In this document: positions 27,137 through 36,427 of the stretch, piece after piece
Numbering within the stretch: position 1 is the first letter of the stretch
How the letters are laid out: each line of letters begins with the position of its first letter
Source of the DNA: VXPQ01 sp965223485
GTDB lineage: Bacteria > Bacteroidota > Rhodothermia > Rhodothermales > VXPQ01
Direction of reading: 5' to 3'
Length of the DNA stretch: 64,000 nt
Assembly (NCBI GenBank): GCA_965223485.1
Contig: OZ244993.1
Coordinates: 2,170,001-2,234,000 of the forward strand
Position numbers and translations under genes: made by a program
The notes under the pieces: generated by a model
What the model was told of the DNA's origin: nothing
The model's database searches: none
Seen by the model: the letters and a program-made list of their open reading frames with translations, nothing else

Positions 27137-28780
27137 ATGAGTATTCAAGCCTGGACCTGGGTTACGGTCGGCATTACCTTCGCTGCCTATTTGTATATCG
27201 GCTATCGGAGCCGGGTCAGATCAACCAAAGGCTTCTATGTGGCCGGACAAGGCGTTCCCGCCATCGCCAACGGGGCTGCGACCGCGGCGGACTGGATGAG
27301 CGCTGCCTCGTTTATTTCCATGGCCGGCCTGATCTCGTTCATGGGCTTTGACGGGGCAGTCTATTTGATGGGATGGACGGGGGGGTATGTGTTGCTGGCT
27401 CTCCTTCTGGCGCCTTTCCTGCGCAAGTTCGGACAATACACCGTGCCCGATTTCGTCGGCGTGCGGTACTATTCCCAAGCGGCGCGTGTTGTTGCCGCCA
27501 TCGCCGCCATTTTCGTTTCCTTCACGTATGTAGCCGGGCAGATGGCGGGCGTCGGGGTGGCGTTTGGGCGTTTTCTGGAGATTCCGTTCGAACTGGGCGT
27601 TGCCATCGGCATGATTGTCGTGGCGTTTTTTGCGGTCCTTGGCGGTATGAAAGGGATCACGTATACGCAAGTAGCCCAGTACTGCGTGCTCATTTTCGCC
27701 TATACGGTTCCCGCCATTGCCATTGCGCTGCTGCTCACGGGAAATCCGGTGCCCCAGCTTGCCATGGAAGAGATTCTTCCCAAGCTGAACGCCATTCAGC
27801 ATGATCTGGGACTGACGAGTTACTCGAATCCGTTCACTGGTCTTTCCAAGCTGAATGTATTTGCCATTACGCTCTGCCTGATGGCCGGGACGGCGGGGCT
27901 TCCGCACGTCATTGTCCGGTTCTATACGGTAAAGAACGTAAAGGCGGCGCGCTGGTCGGCATTCTGGGCCCTGCTTTTCATCGGGATCCTCTACACGACG
28001 GCTCCTGCGGTGGCCATGTTCGCCAAATACCACATCTTGCAGCAGTTTGCGGAACTGGGTCCGGCCATCGCTGAGCAGAGTTGGATGCAGAATTGGGCGG
28101 CTACCGGGTTGGTGACTATCCCCGAAGGGGGTATACAAACTGCAGAACAACTCCTCGAGGCTATCAATCGCGACATCATTGTCCTTGCAACGCCCGAAAT
28201 AGCAAGGTTGCCGGCGGTTGTCGTTGCCCTGGTGGCGGCAGGTGGACTTGCGGCAGCACTATCCACGGCGTCCGGTCTGTTGCTTGTTATATCCTCGGCG
28301 CTGGCACACGATATTTATGGGTCGGTCATCAATCCCCGGGCCTCGGAAAAACGTCGCCTTTTCATAGGTCGGGTCATGATCTTTCTCGCGGTTATTGTGG
28401 CAGGCGTGCTCGGGGTGTATCCGCTGGGGTTCGTGGCCGAAGTGGTGGCCTTCGCCTTTGGGCTGGCCGCCGCCTCGTTTTTCCCGATAATCGTACTGGG
28501 TATTTTCTGGAAGCGCGCGAACAAGGAGGGTGCGATTGCCGGTATGAGCATCGGCTTGGTCTTTACCTTCGTGATGATCGCGCTCATGCGGGCGCAAAAT
28601 GTGATTCCGGGGATGGACGAGCCTGTGCTTGACCATTTCCTTGGCGTTGGTGCGCAGGGCGTCGGCGTGATTGGCATGCTGCTCAATTTCGCCGTTACGA
28701 TAGGGGTTTCTCTTTGCACCCCCGATTCCCCGGTTTCCGTCAGAGAGCTGGTCGAACGCGTTCGGTACCCGAACGAGTAG
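27137..28780 (+). CDS. Sodium:solute symporter, VC_2705/ActP-like
   Basis: A 547-residue inner-membrane protein of the SSS family with about 13 hydrophobic segments. GAATAADWMSAASFISMAG near the N-terminus and the GLPHVIVRFYTVKN segment in the middle are characteristic of acetate/monocarboxylate members. It also has AALSTASGLLLVISSALAHDIY. Pairing with DUF4212 and the nearby acs gene support uptake of acetate or another short monocarboxylate with sodium. It is the last gene of the plus-strand run that begins with acs, and it converges with the kinase gene that ends 12 bases away. Confidence 0.92.
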   Translation: MSIQAWTWVTVGITFAAYLYIGYRSRVRSTKGFYVAGQGVPAIANGAATAADWMSAASFISMAGLISFMGFDGAVYLMGWTGGYVLLALLLAPFLRKFGQYTVPDFVGVRYYSQAARVVAAIAAIFVSFTYVAGQMAGVGVAFGRFLEIPFELGVAIGMIVVAFFAVLGGMKGITYTQVAQYCVLIFAYTVPAIAIALLLTGNPVPQLAMEEILPKLNAIQHDLGLTSYSNPFTGLSKLNVFAITLCLMAGTAGLPHVIVRFYTVKNVKAARWSAFWALLFIGILYTTAPAVAMFAKYHILQQFAELGPAIAEQSWMQNWAATGLVTIPEGGIQTAEQLLEAINRDIIVLATPEIARLPAVVVALVAAGGLAAALSTASGLLLVISSALAHDIYGSVINPRASEKRRLFIGRVMIFLAVIVAGVLGVYPLGFVAEVVAFAFGLAAASFFPIIVLGIFWKRANKEGAIAGMSIGLVFTFVMIALMRAQNVIPGMDEPVLDHFLGVGAQGVGVIGMLLNFAVTIGVSLCTPDSPVSVRELVERVRYPNE

Positions 28781-28792
28781 CGCCGCGGTGCG

Positions 28793-29761
28793 TCAGGCGC
28801 CTGTTCCCTCTTCCGAACCTGCAAGCCCTGCGCCTTGCGTCATGTTTCTTGCGATGCGCCACGCGCCGATGACGGGCCGGTTCAGTGGTTGCATGAATTC
28901 CCATCCGGGCAGACGGTTGAGCAGTGCACGAGAGAGGTGTTTGTGGTAGAATGGGTTGTTTGCCAGTCCACCCAGCAGGGTTATCCGGGGTCGTATGTCT
29001 GAACAACGATCGACGAGCCAGCACACTTCCTCGGTGAGCCGGGCAATGTGTTTCCGGACGATCGCTTCAGCTACAGCGTCCCCGTCGCACGCTCCCTGCA
29101 GAACGACCTGGGCGAATGTTTGCAGGGGCGTTTTTTTCTTATACACCACCTCGAAGAGGTCTTCCTCGCTCGTTACATCTCCGGATGCGGCGAGAAGGCT
29201 GCGTAGCGTCGTGTCCGGTCCGCCGTCGAATGCATGTGCAACGGCACGCAGGCCGTTGGCCCCGAGAGCATATCCACTTCCCTCGTCGCCTATGAGGTAG
29301 CCCCACCCGCCGGCCCGCAGGAATTCGCCCGAGCTTGTGCGTGCCAGGGATACGGTGCCTGTACCGGCAATCACCATAATTCCGCTCTCACCTTCGAAAG
29401 CAGCTTCCAGTGCGATGAGGCTGTCGTGCGTAACCCGCACCGGAATATCGTGTGCCGATGTCGGGATACGGTTCCTTAGCTGGACCCGAATGTCTTCATA
29501 GAGCAGGTGCTGATCTTGCGGGCGTCCCGCCCCGGCTACGCCAGCGCATATGGAGGCAATGGACTCCCCGTGAAGATATTCGACAGCCTGTGCTATCAGG
29601 TCTGTAATGACACCTGCCGAGTCCTTGAATCCTACACGAGCGGGATTTCCGCAGGGCCCAAACAGGTTGAGTAGTTCTTCTCCCTGCATTTTTGCGGCCA
29701 GTAACTCTGTTTTGGAGCCACCGGCGTCTATGCCTATGTATATGGGTGCGTTGGGTGGCAT
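28793..29761 (-). CDS. N-acetylglucosamine kinase-like BadF/BadG/BcrA/BcrD ATPase family protein
   Basis: A 322-residue ASKHA-fold kinase. The phosphate-1 motif YIGIDAGGSKTELL is at residues 7-20, phosphate-2 is in GIMVIAGTGTVS, and an adenosine-type ITLLGGLANNPFY is near the C-terminus. GGWGYLIGDEGSGY is strongly associated with eukaryotic-type N-acetylglucosamine kinases and relatives. It is the third gene of a tight minus-strand operon: PolX-like, then acylase, then kinase, with 1- and 4-base gaps. Phosphorylation of GlcNAc or a related amino sugar is the best guess, for example in cell-wall recycling. Confidence 0.82.
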   Translation of the reverse strand: MPPNAPIYIGIDAGGSKTELLAAKMQGEELLNLFGPCGNPARVGFKDSAGVITDLIAQAVEYLHGESIASICAGVAGAGRPQDQHLLYEDIRVQLRNRIPTSAHDIPVRVTHDSLIALEAAFEGESGIMVIAGTGTVSLARTSSGEFLRAGGWGYLIGDEGSGYALGANGLRAVAHAFDGGPDTTLRSLLAASGDVTSEEDLFEVVYKKKTPLQTFAQVVLQGACDGDAVAEAIVRKHIARLTEEVCWLVDRCSDIRPRITLLGGLANNPFYHKHLSRALLNRLPGWEFMQPLNRPVIGAWRIARNMTQGAGLAGSEEGTGA

Positions 29762-29765
29762 GCCA

Positions 29766-31808
29766 TTATTCAGGAAGAAGTGTAGTAACGTATCGTATCG
29801 GTTCCTCCCTTTCCTCGTTCAGCATATCTGCACGCAAGACAGCAGGCTCGGGTGCACTCTCCGGAACGAGATATTTTGCAAAAGGGCGGTTTACCGAAAA
29901 CCTGCGGGCTCTATAGCGGAAGGCATTCCATGCGGAAGTGGAAGTCCATGCTTCCCACCGGGCCGGGGCGGGTGGCTCCCTGTCGGATAGCGACGTGCCA
30001 TACTGTAACGTGGTTACATGGCCGGATCCGGGAATGAGAATCGGCGCGTATCGGGTTGCAGCGGCGTTGCCCGTCTTTTCAACAGATAAATCGCCCGCAG
30101 ACCATACAGGGAAATAATATCTATGGGGCTGTGCCTTTTCCCATCGCCACTTCTCCGGCTCTATCCCGAATTGTGCGGCGAGATGCGTCACTGTCCGCTC
30201 CATGATCCGGTGTTCAATGTCATGCTCCGCCGGACCGGATCGCCCGGAAGCAGTGCTATCCGGCCATATGGCTGGCCACATGCCCGTACTGTCGAAATAC
30301 AGGCTGGCCCATGTATCCATGATCGTCGCAGGGATGCTGGCTTTATCGAACGTGTATTCCCAATTTCGCAGGTAGGTCAGTGCGTCTGCGACAAGCGCAG
30401 GGTATGTATCTGCCCCGTCAGCCGAGATTGTATCGATTAGTCGAGGCGTTATGTTTGCCCCCCATGTGCTCCGGAGATCGCGTATCCCTGCCGGGTTTTC
30501 CATGGAGCCCGGTTCGCTCGTTGCAAGTTCCGCAAGGCGTTTTGCCGCCATGGCGGACCATGGGTTATTGCTTGTGGCCGTTACTCCGGCATGCCGGGTA
30601 ACGAACAAGGGGGTTCCTGTGATGTACACCGAGTCGTTTCTGGATATGACCAGCCCATCACCGTCCTGTAGTGCAAACGGCGCATCCGAACCGGACAATA
30701 ACCCGAACCAGGCTGCAGCGTCGCTTACGGGTTCCCAGCCCGGCCACGTTAGAAACAGCACGGTTGTCGTACTATCCTGGGTTTCGCGCATATCCCGGGA
30801 AAAATCCTCCGCCGAAAGCAGGGAATCCGGCGCAAGAAAAAAGGCGCCCCGGTCTCGTCGGAAGCGCACAACCACTTCCTGGCCGTCAGCGATCGTCCAT
30901 TTCTCATATTCGTATGTTGGCGCCGGGGCATCATCTGTGGAAGGATGCAAGGATACAGTGCTTGCAGGCAATACCGCCCATGATCGGGCGCTTGTATGAC
31001 CGGCAGGCATGAACGGTGTGCCGATCCATGTAGCCCCCATAGCGGTTTCTTCCGGATACGTCATCTTTACTTCCTGAAACAGGGGCAACGCAGATGCTCC
31101 GTACACATGCCGCTGGGCCAGATGCGTTCCAAGGCTATCGGTTATCGCCCAGGCCATGCTGCGGTCGAATCCGTGCAGGTGCAGCCACTCCTTCAGCAGA
31201 CGATTTTCTTCGTGAAGCGTACGTAGCGTTGTCGGAGCATTCCGCAGCGAGTCGGGATGCGGCAACTCTGCGGCAAGCCATGCGAAGAGACGTTCGATTG
31301 CAAGTGGAAACCAGGGTTCCCACAGATCCGGTACGGTGCGAAGCAGGACAAATTCGTGCAATTGTGCCGGGCGATGCTGGCTGAGTGCAGCATTAACCCC
31401 TTCTACATAGGCATCAAGAATGTCCCGGTCTTCAGGGGATAGCGCTGCGTACGCCGCTTTGCTCATCGAGGCAAACCGGAGGCGTTTAGTCAATCTGTCG
31501 AGCACAAGCAGTTCTTCGCCAAGCCATGCTGACAGGTTACCCCGGGCGGTTCGTTGCCACAGGTTCATGGTCCATGCGTGTTCCTGCGCATGTAGATACC
31601 CAAGGCCTGTGTAAGCGTCGCGGGCCGACTCCGCATGTACGGCCGCCGATCCGTTTTCGTAGACGACGATCCGGGTTGTTTCTCCTAATTCCGGTACATA
31701 TGCTCGCGCCGGGGGGGCAGGCAGCCTGTATGACAAATACAGTACGATACCACCGCCGATGACGAGGCACAAGGCAACTGTCGCCGAGATGGCGATCAAT
31801 TTTCTCAT
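29766..31808 (-). CDS. Penicillin acylase (S45) family protein with divergent active-site motif
   Basis: Ntn-hydrolase family protein of 680 residues. The ATG at 31808 precedes a membrane/signal segment (about 5-26), one base after the PolX-like stop. The alpha-chain region has the family pattern: AYTGLGYLHAQEHAW near 65-79 and GNLSAWLGE near 90-98. The expected nucleophile motif SNxW appears as S217-M-A-W220, keeping the serine at the usual distance but with Met for Asn. The ANDPHL segment that normally follows is absent. TATSNNPW further on matches the downstream Asn region. Autoprocessing and activity are therefore uncertain. Family members cleave amides such as beta-lactam side chains or acyl-homoserine lactones. 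Confidence 0.83.
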   Translation of the reverse strand: MRKLIAISATVALCLVIGGGIVLYLSYRLPAPPARAYVPELGETTRIVVYENGSAAVHAESARDAYTGLGYLHAQEHAWTMNLWQRTARGNLSAWLGEELLVLDRLTKRLRFASMSKAAYAALSPEDRDILDAYVEGVNAALSQHRPAQLHEFVLLRTVPDLWEPWFPLAIERLFAWLAAELPHPDSLRNAPTTLRTLHEENRLLKEWLHLHGFDRSMAWAITDSLGTHLAQRHVYGASALPLFQEVKMTYPEETAMGATWIGTPFMPAGHTSARSWAVLPASTVSLHPSTDDAPAPTYEYEKWTIADGQEVVVRFRRDRGAFFLAPDSLLSAEDFSRDMRETQDSTTTVLFLTWPGWEPVSDAAAWFGLLSGSDAPFALQDGDGLVISRNDSVYITGTPLFVTRHAGVTATSNNPWSAMAAKRLAELATSEPGSMENPAGIRDLRSTWGANITPRLIDTISADGADTYPALVADALTYLRNWEYTFDKASIPATIMDTWASLYFDSTGMWPAIWPDSTASGRSGPAEHDIEHRIMERTVTHLAAQFGIEPEKWRWEKAQPHRYYFPVWSAGDLSVEKTGNAAATRYAPILIPGSGHVTTLQYGTSLSDREPPAPARWEAWTSTSAWNAFRYRARRFSVNRPFAKYLVPESAPEPAVLRADMLNEEREEPIRYVTTLLPE

Positions 31809-31809
31809 G

Positions 31810-33510
31810 TCAAATGGTTTCGTAGCTGTGCCGGGATCGTTTCCTGTCAAGCCAGGATGAAAATTCGTCCAGGTTTTTCGCATTCAGGCACTGTTCGGGG
31901 GTAAGCCATCCTTTGCGAGCGATTGAGACGCCCGGTTTCATGTAATCCAACTGGTTAATGGCATGCGCATCGGGGTTAATGGAGATAGGAACGCCGCGAT
32001 CCGTTGCATGCCGTATCCAACGCCAGTCAAGATCGAGCCGGAACGGATTGGCGTTCAGTTCAAGGGCTACCCCGTTCGCTGCGCAAGCATCGATGACTTT
32101 TGCGTGATGGATGGGATATCCTTTTCGCCTCAGCAACAAGCGCCCGGTCGGATGCGCAAGGATCATAGTGTACGGGTTTTCGATCGCCCGGATTAATCGT
32201 TCGGTTGCTTCTTTTTCGGACATTTCGAAGCGGGTATGAATAGCTGCTACGACCAGATCAAACGTGGCCAGCACGTCATCAGGATAATCGAGCGATCCGT
32301 CCGCGAGTATGTCGCATTCAGTACCACTGAATACCCGGAGGTCGTTTCCGTATGCGTTGTTCAGTTCGCGAATTTCTTTCTGTTGTTCGTACACCCGCTC
32401 GATGCTGAGCCCGTTTGCAATGACAAGGGATCGGCTGTGATCACATACGCCGTAGTACGCATATCCTCTGGCGTATGCTGCGTCGGTCATTTGCCGCAGG
32501 GCGTGCATTCCGTCGCTCCAGGTAGAGTGGTTGTGCAGCGTGCCGCGAATGTCTTCGTACCTGATCAGGTCCGGCAGTCCGTTCTGTGCAGCAGCCTCAA
32601 TCTCTCCCATATCTTCCCGGATAGCCGGATCTATGAACGGCATACCGGCGGCTTCGAACAATGCGTGTTCGGAGGGCGCATCACCGGGAAGGTCACATCG
32701 GGTCTGGACAGCGGCTACGTGCGCCGGCGATCCGGTTGCTTTCCATAATGTCGTTCCGTATTGCCCTGGAGTCGTTACATGAATACGCAGAGGGAACCCA
32801 TCGGGAAGTGTGGCGAGGAGAATACGTTCTTCGCCTGTATCCTCCTCTAAGGTTGTCCACCAACCGGCCAGTGCGCGGCAAGCTTGTTCGGGGACGGCAG
32901 CCACTGCTACAATGACTATATCGTCCACGGTGTCGAGACTTCGCCGGAGCCCTCCCGCCAGATGGGCTTCGAGGACCTCGTCTATCCCCTGGATCGCTTC
33001 GAGGCAATGCAGGGCTTCCGCCAGCGCCTGATCGTATCGCCGCCGCCCCTCGTATTGTTTAAGGAGACGAATATTTTCGAGAATGGCTTCCTGCATTTTT
33101 GGCCCGAACCCACTCAGGTCAGCGAGGCGCCCGCTGGCGGCGACTTCTTCCAGTTCTTCTACGGAGGTAACGCCCAGTTCCTGCCAGAGCCGCCTTACCT
33201 TTTTGGCCCCAAGTCCCTTGATACGCAAGATGCCGGGAAGCCCGGGCGGGATGGTGCTGAGCAGATCCTCATACAGATCGAAGGAGCCACGTTTGAGAAT
33301 CTCCCCTATTTGTGCGGCCAGACCGGGCCCGATGCCGGGCAATTCCTCAAGGGAGTCATTGGCGGTGAGCGTTGTCACCTCTTTTTCCAGTCGCCCGATT
33401 GCCCGGCTCGCGCTTGCAAAAGCGCGGGCCCGGAATACGTTGCCGCCGGTAATCTCGATGAGTGCGGCGGTTTCCTTCAGAAGGCGGGCAATCTCTTTGT
33501 TGGTGGTCAT
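31810..33510 (-). CDS. polX: PolX family protein with intact PHP domain and degenerate polymerase site
   Basis: A 566-residue homologue of bacterial family X DNA polymerases, which act in gap repair. It has an 8-kDa-like N-terminus, helix-hairpin-helix motifs (ELPGIGPGLA, RIKGLGAKKV, DLSGFGPKM), a palm-like region and a C-terminal PHP phosphoesterase/nuclease domain. PHP metal ligands are visible: H326, H328, D333, H358, E398, H425, H453 and a late DAH. In the palm, the usual G-D-I-D reads D-D-I-V (196-199), and the third carboxylate (D-L-R) reads P-L-R (240-242). Polymerase activity is thus probably lost and nuclease activity kept. It is the first gene of a three-gene operon. Confidence 0.9.
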   Translation of the reverse strand: MTTNKEIARLLKETAALIEITGGNVFRARAFASASRAIGRLEKEVTTLTANDSLEELPGIGPGLAAQIGEILKRGSFDLYEDLLSTIPPGLPGILRIKGLGAKKVRRLWQELGVTSVEELEEVAASGRLADLSGFGPKMQEAILENIRLLKQYEGRRRYDQALAEALHCLEAIQGIDEVLEAHLAGGLRRSLDTVDDIVIVAVAAVPEQACRALAGWWTTLEEDTGEERILLATLPDGFPLRIHVTTPGQYGTTLWKATGSPAHVAAVQTRCDLPGDAPSEHALFEAAGMPFIDPAIREDMGEIEAAAQNGLPDLIRYEDIRGTLHNHSTWSDGMHALRQMTDAAYARGYAYYGVCDHSRSLVIANGLSIERVYEQQKEIRELNNAYGNDLRVFSGTECDILADGSLDYPDDVLATFDLVVAAIHTRFEMSEKEATERLIRAIENPYTMILAHPTGRLLLRRKGYPIHHAKVIDACAANGVALELNANPFRLDLDWRWIRHATDRGVPISINPDAHAINQLDYMKPGVSIARKGWLTPEQCLNAKNLDEFSSWLDRKRSRHSYETI

Positions 33511-33718
33511 AAAACATTCACGAACGAACTGTGCATGGGATCCTGTATAACCGCTTCCTGTACCACAATTGCTGTCTTTTTTAGCGTATTATGCAATTGG
33601 CGGGAAGTGGTGCGCTGGCGTTCCTGCTTGTACGCAGGAGTGCCCTGCGCAGGTTAAAAAACCTGTTCACGCTTTTCCGTATCGGAGGTTTTCTCTCGCC
33701 GGAATGAAGGGATCGATA

Positions 33719-35398
33719 ATGAAGAAGTATCGGAAGGTGTTTACCTTCGGCTCAGTCGTTTTGGCCGTGGGCATAGTGCTTGGTTTCGAATTGGGTTCCA
33801 TTATCTCCTGGGATAATACGGCTGAGTCGCTCAGGAAACTCGAAAACGCGTACCTCATGATTAATGAGCGGTACGTGCAGGACGTTTCTTCTTCGAAGTT
33901 GACGGAGGGCGCCATCAACGGGATGCTCAACGAACTCGATCCCCATTCGATATATATCGACGCGGAAGCGATGAAGAAGGTGCGGGAGGATTTTGATGCT
34001 TCGTTCGAGGGGATCGGCATCGCGTTCGAGATCATTGCCGGGCCGAACGGTATGGATACGGTAGCGGTACTTAACCCATTGCCAGGCGGTCCCAGCGAGT
34101 CGGTGGGTATGCTCTCCGGGGATCGGATCGTTGCCGTGAATGATTCGTCGGCCATTGGCTTTTCCTCGGAAGATGTCACGCGTACCCTGAAGGGGCCGCG
34201 CGGCACCAGAGTCAAGGTTACGGTACGGCGTCCCGGCTACGAAGACCTGCTCGATTTCGTTATTACGCGCGACAAGATTCCTTTCTGGACCATGGACGCG
34301 CGCTACATGCTGGACGACGAGACAGGGTACATCCGCCTTAACCGGTTTGCACGGACAACCTATTCCGAGTTCCTGGAGGGTATGGACGTGCTGCGCCAAC
34401 AAGGTATGCGGCGCCTTGTTCTCGATTTGCGCGACAATGCCGGCGGGTTCATGGAAATGGCAGTGCAAATTGCCGACGAATTCCTGATGGACGGACAAAT
34501 GATCGTCGAGGCTCGTAGCCGCCATGAAGAGTACAACCAGCAGAACTACGCCCGCACCGGAGATGGTTTCGAGCAGGGGCCTCTCATGGTCCTTGTCAAC
34601 GAAAACTCCGCCTCGGCAAGCGAAATTGTGGCTGGCGCGGTCCAGGATCACGACCGGGCGCTCGTTGTTGGGCGACGCACGTTCGGCAAGGGCCTTGTTC
34701 AGAAGCAATTTCCACTGCGCGACGGCAGTGCACTGCGCATTACGATCTCGCGCTTCTATACTCCCTCGGGGCGTCTTATCCAGACACCGTACACCACTGG
34801 ACAAACCGACGACTATTACGCATCGAAACTGGATCGCTACCGGCTCGAAAGAACGCTGACCATGTCGGAGATTCAGGATACGCTGCCCGATTCTCTCAAG
34901 TATACGACTGCTGGAGGGCGAATCGTTTTCGGGGGCGGAGGGGTTCTGCCGGACGTGATCGTATATCCGGATTCCCTGTCGGCTTTTGCCCGGACGGTCG
35001 TCGGGCAGTTACAGGATAATGCCTTTGCCCGGGCATGGCTCGACCGGAACGGCGTTACCTTTCAGGAAGAATGGGGGGAGCGTCGAGATGATTTTGCAAC
35101 CGATTTTGCTTTCGATCCGGACGAATTCGACGTTTTTCTGGCTTTTCTTGATCAGCGTGATATACACGTTGCGCCGGACGGCAGCCCGGAGCTTTCCCGC
35201 ACCGACGGGGAAGGGCGGTGGTTCAGCCGATCAGAGGTGGAGAGTGATCGGGAATTACTGATGACTCGTATCAAGGCGCGCATTGGACAACGCACCTACG
35301 ACCGGGGCATGTGGTACGAAACGATACGCGACATCGATCATGTATTGCAGGAAGCAATGCAATTGTGGGATCGTGTCGAGGAGGTACCCTTGCGGTAG
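33719..35398 (+). CDS. S41 family C-terminal processing peptidase
   Basis: A 559-residue periplasmic serine protease of the CtpA/Prc type. The ATG at 33719 follows GAAGGGA and precedes a single signal/anchor segment (about 8-30); a start at 33569 would add an unconserved leader. The PDZ domain spans about 90-185 (GIGIAFEI, GGPSESVGMLSGDRIVAVN). The protease core has DLRDNAGG, and the catalytic dyad is predicted as S299 in ENSASASEIVAGA and K324 in TFGKG. A C-terminal extension of about 150 residues follows. The gene is divergent from polX, about 210 bases apart, and a strong promoter for the next operon lies downstream. Confidence 0.93.
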   Translation: MKKYRKVFTFGSVVLAVGIVLGFELGSIISWDNTAESLRKLENAYLMINERYVQDVSSSKLTEGAINGMLNELDPHSIYIDAEAMKKVREDFDASFEGIGIAFEIIAGPNGMDTVAVLNPLPGGPSESVGMLSGDRIVAVNDSSAIGFSSEDVTRTLKGPRGTRVKVTVRRPGYEDLLDFVITRDKIPFWTMDARYMLDDETGYIRLNRFARTTYSEFLEGMDVLRQQGMRRLVLDLRDNAGGFMEMAVQIADEFLMDGQMIVEARSRHEEYNQQNYARTGDGFEQGPLMVLVNENSASASEIVAGAVQDHDRALVVGRRTFGKGLVQKQFPLRDGSALRITISRFYTPSGRLIQTPYTTGQTDDYYASKLDRYRLERTLTMSEIQDTLPDSLKYTTAGGRIVFGGGGVLPDVIVYPDSLSAFARTVVGQLQDNAFARAWLDRNGVTFQEEWGERRDDFATDFAFDPDEFDVFLAFLDQRDIHVAPDGSPELSRTDGEGRWFSRSEVESDRELLMTRIKARIGQRTYDRGMWYETIRDIDHVLQEAMQLWDRVEEVPLR

Positions 35399-35468
35399 CA
35401 TTGGTCCCCTGCTGTATGGGCTCCCGTACAAAAAAATCGCAGGAATGACTGTGTTTAGCGTTCCCTCG

Positions 35469-35497
35469 TTGACACTTCGCTTTTCAATAAGTATACT
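35469..35497 (+). promoter_or_regulatory. Near-consensus sigma-70-type promoter upstream of exbB
   Basis: TTGACA (35469-35474) and TATACT (35492-35497) are separated by exactly 17 bases, with one mismatch to the Escherichia coli consensus in total. It lies about 175 bases upstream of the exbB-like start, and no other gene intervenes. A weaker TTGCAC/TATATT pair with a 19-base spacer follows at 35567-35597. A long untranslated leader is implied. Confidence 0.6.
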
Positions 35498-35672
35498 TGC
35501 TTGGTACGGCGATTCGGGCGTTGGCATGTTTCGGCATAGCGATGTCCGGCAAGTGTTCCTTAAACATTGCACAGGCGCCGGATATCGGGGGTATATTGCA
35601 CATAGTGTACTACCTTCCATACATTCATTTACTTTATAACCGAAACACCGTTTTTTCCGGAGGAACCAATCC

Positions 35673-36407
35673 ATGACTCTTCCCAACTTGATGGTATTGC
35701 TTTTGCAGGACGCGGCCTCCTCAGACGGGGGCGTCATCAACGTTCTTGTAGAGCGCTTTAACGAGGGCGGCGAGTGGATGTGGCCCGTTTTGATCTGTTT
35801 GATCATCGGGCTTGCTATTGCGTTTGAACGCATTATCACGCTCAACCGGGCCGACATCAACACCCGCAAATTCATCGTTGGCATCAAGCATTCGCTCGAT
35901 GACGGCGGTGTTTCTGCAGCCGAGGAGATTTGCGCAAAGACACGTGGTCCTGTTGCCGCCGTGTTCCAGGCAGGTCTTTTGCGCCACGATGAGGGCATTG
36001 ATGCGGTTGAAAAAGCAGTTGTGTCCTATGGCTCGATCGAGATGAGTTTTCTGGAGCGTGGACTGGTCTGGCTTTCGCTTTTCATCAGTCTTGCCCCGAT
36101 GCTCGGGTTCCTTGGAACGGTTGTCGGCATGATTGAGGCCTTTGACGCCATTGAGTCGGCGGGCGACATTTCGCCGAGTCTTGTGGCGGGTGGTATCAAG
36201 GTGGCGCTCCTGACCACGGCGTTTGGCCTTATCGTAGCGATCATCCTGCAATTCTTCTATAACTACGCCGTGTCGAAGATCGACCGGATCGTAGTGGAAA
36301 TGGAAGATGCTTCCATCGAACTTATCGATTCGCTGGTGCTGTTGCAGGCGGGCCGTCCAGTTGCACCGCAGGTTGCCGACGTCGGTGATTCCGACGAATC
36401 CGTCTAA
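35673..36407 (+). CDS. exbB: MotA/TolQ/ExbB proton channel family protein
   Basis: A 244-residue inner-membrane proton-channel subunit that powers TonB-dependent transport or Tol/gliding machinery. There are three hydrophobic segments: about 30-50, 128-152 (LGFLGTVVGMIEAF with the conserved Gly/Thr of the channel) and 172-195. The GSIEMSFLERGLVWLSLF helix is also family-like. The second and third membrane segments have the expected polar lining. It begins an operon with a small membrane protein and two ExbD genes. A likely partner is the TonB-dependent receptor encoded at 61128, although no tonB gene is visible. Confidence 0.92.
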   Translation: MTLPNLMVLLLQDAASSDGGVINVLVERFNEGGEWMWPVLICLIIGLAIAFERIITLNRADINTRKFIVGIKHSLDDGGVSAAEEICAKTRGPVAAVFQAGLLRHDEGIDAVEKAVVSYGSIEMSFLERGLVWLSLFISLAPMLGFLGTVVGMIEAFDAIESAGDISPSLVAGGIKVALLTTAFGLIVAIILQFFYNYAVSKIDRIVVEMEDASIELIDSLVLLQAGRPVAPQVADVGDSDESV

Positions 36408-36427
36408 CCGCAAACGTTCTTTAGACC

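Noticed and set aside
30980..31000. SARSW segment of the acylase as a degenerate nucleophile motif
   Set aside because: The spacing to the family's alpha chain fits S217-M-A-W220 better; the later segment aligns with the region that normally follows the DPHL motif.
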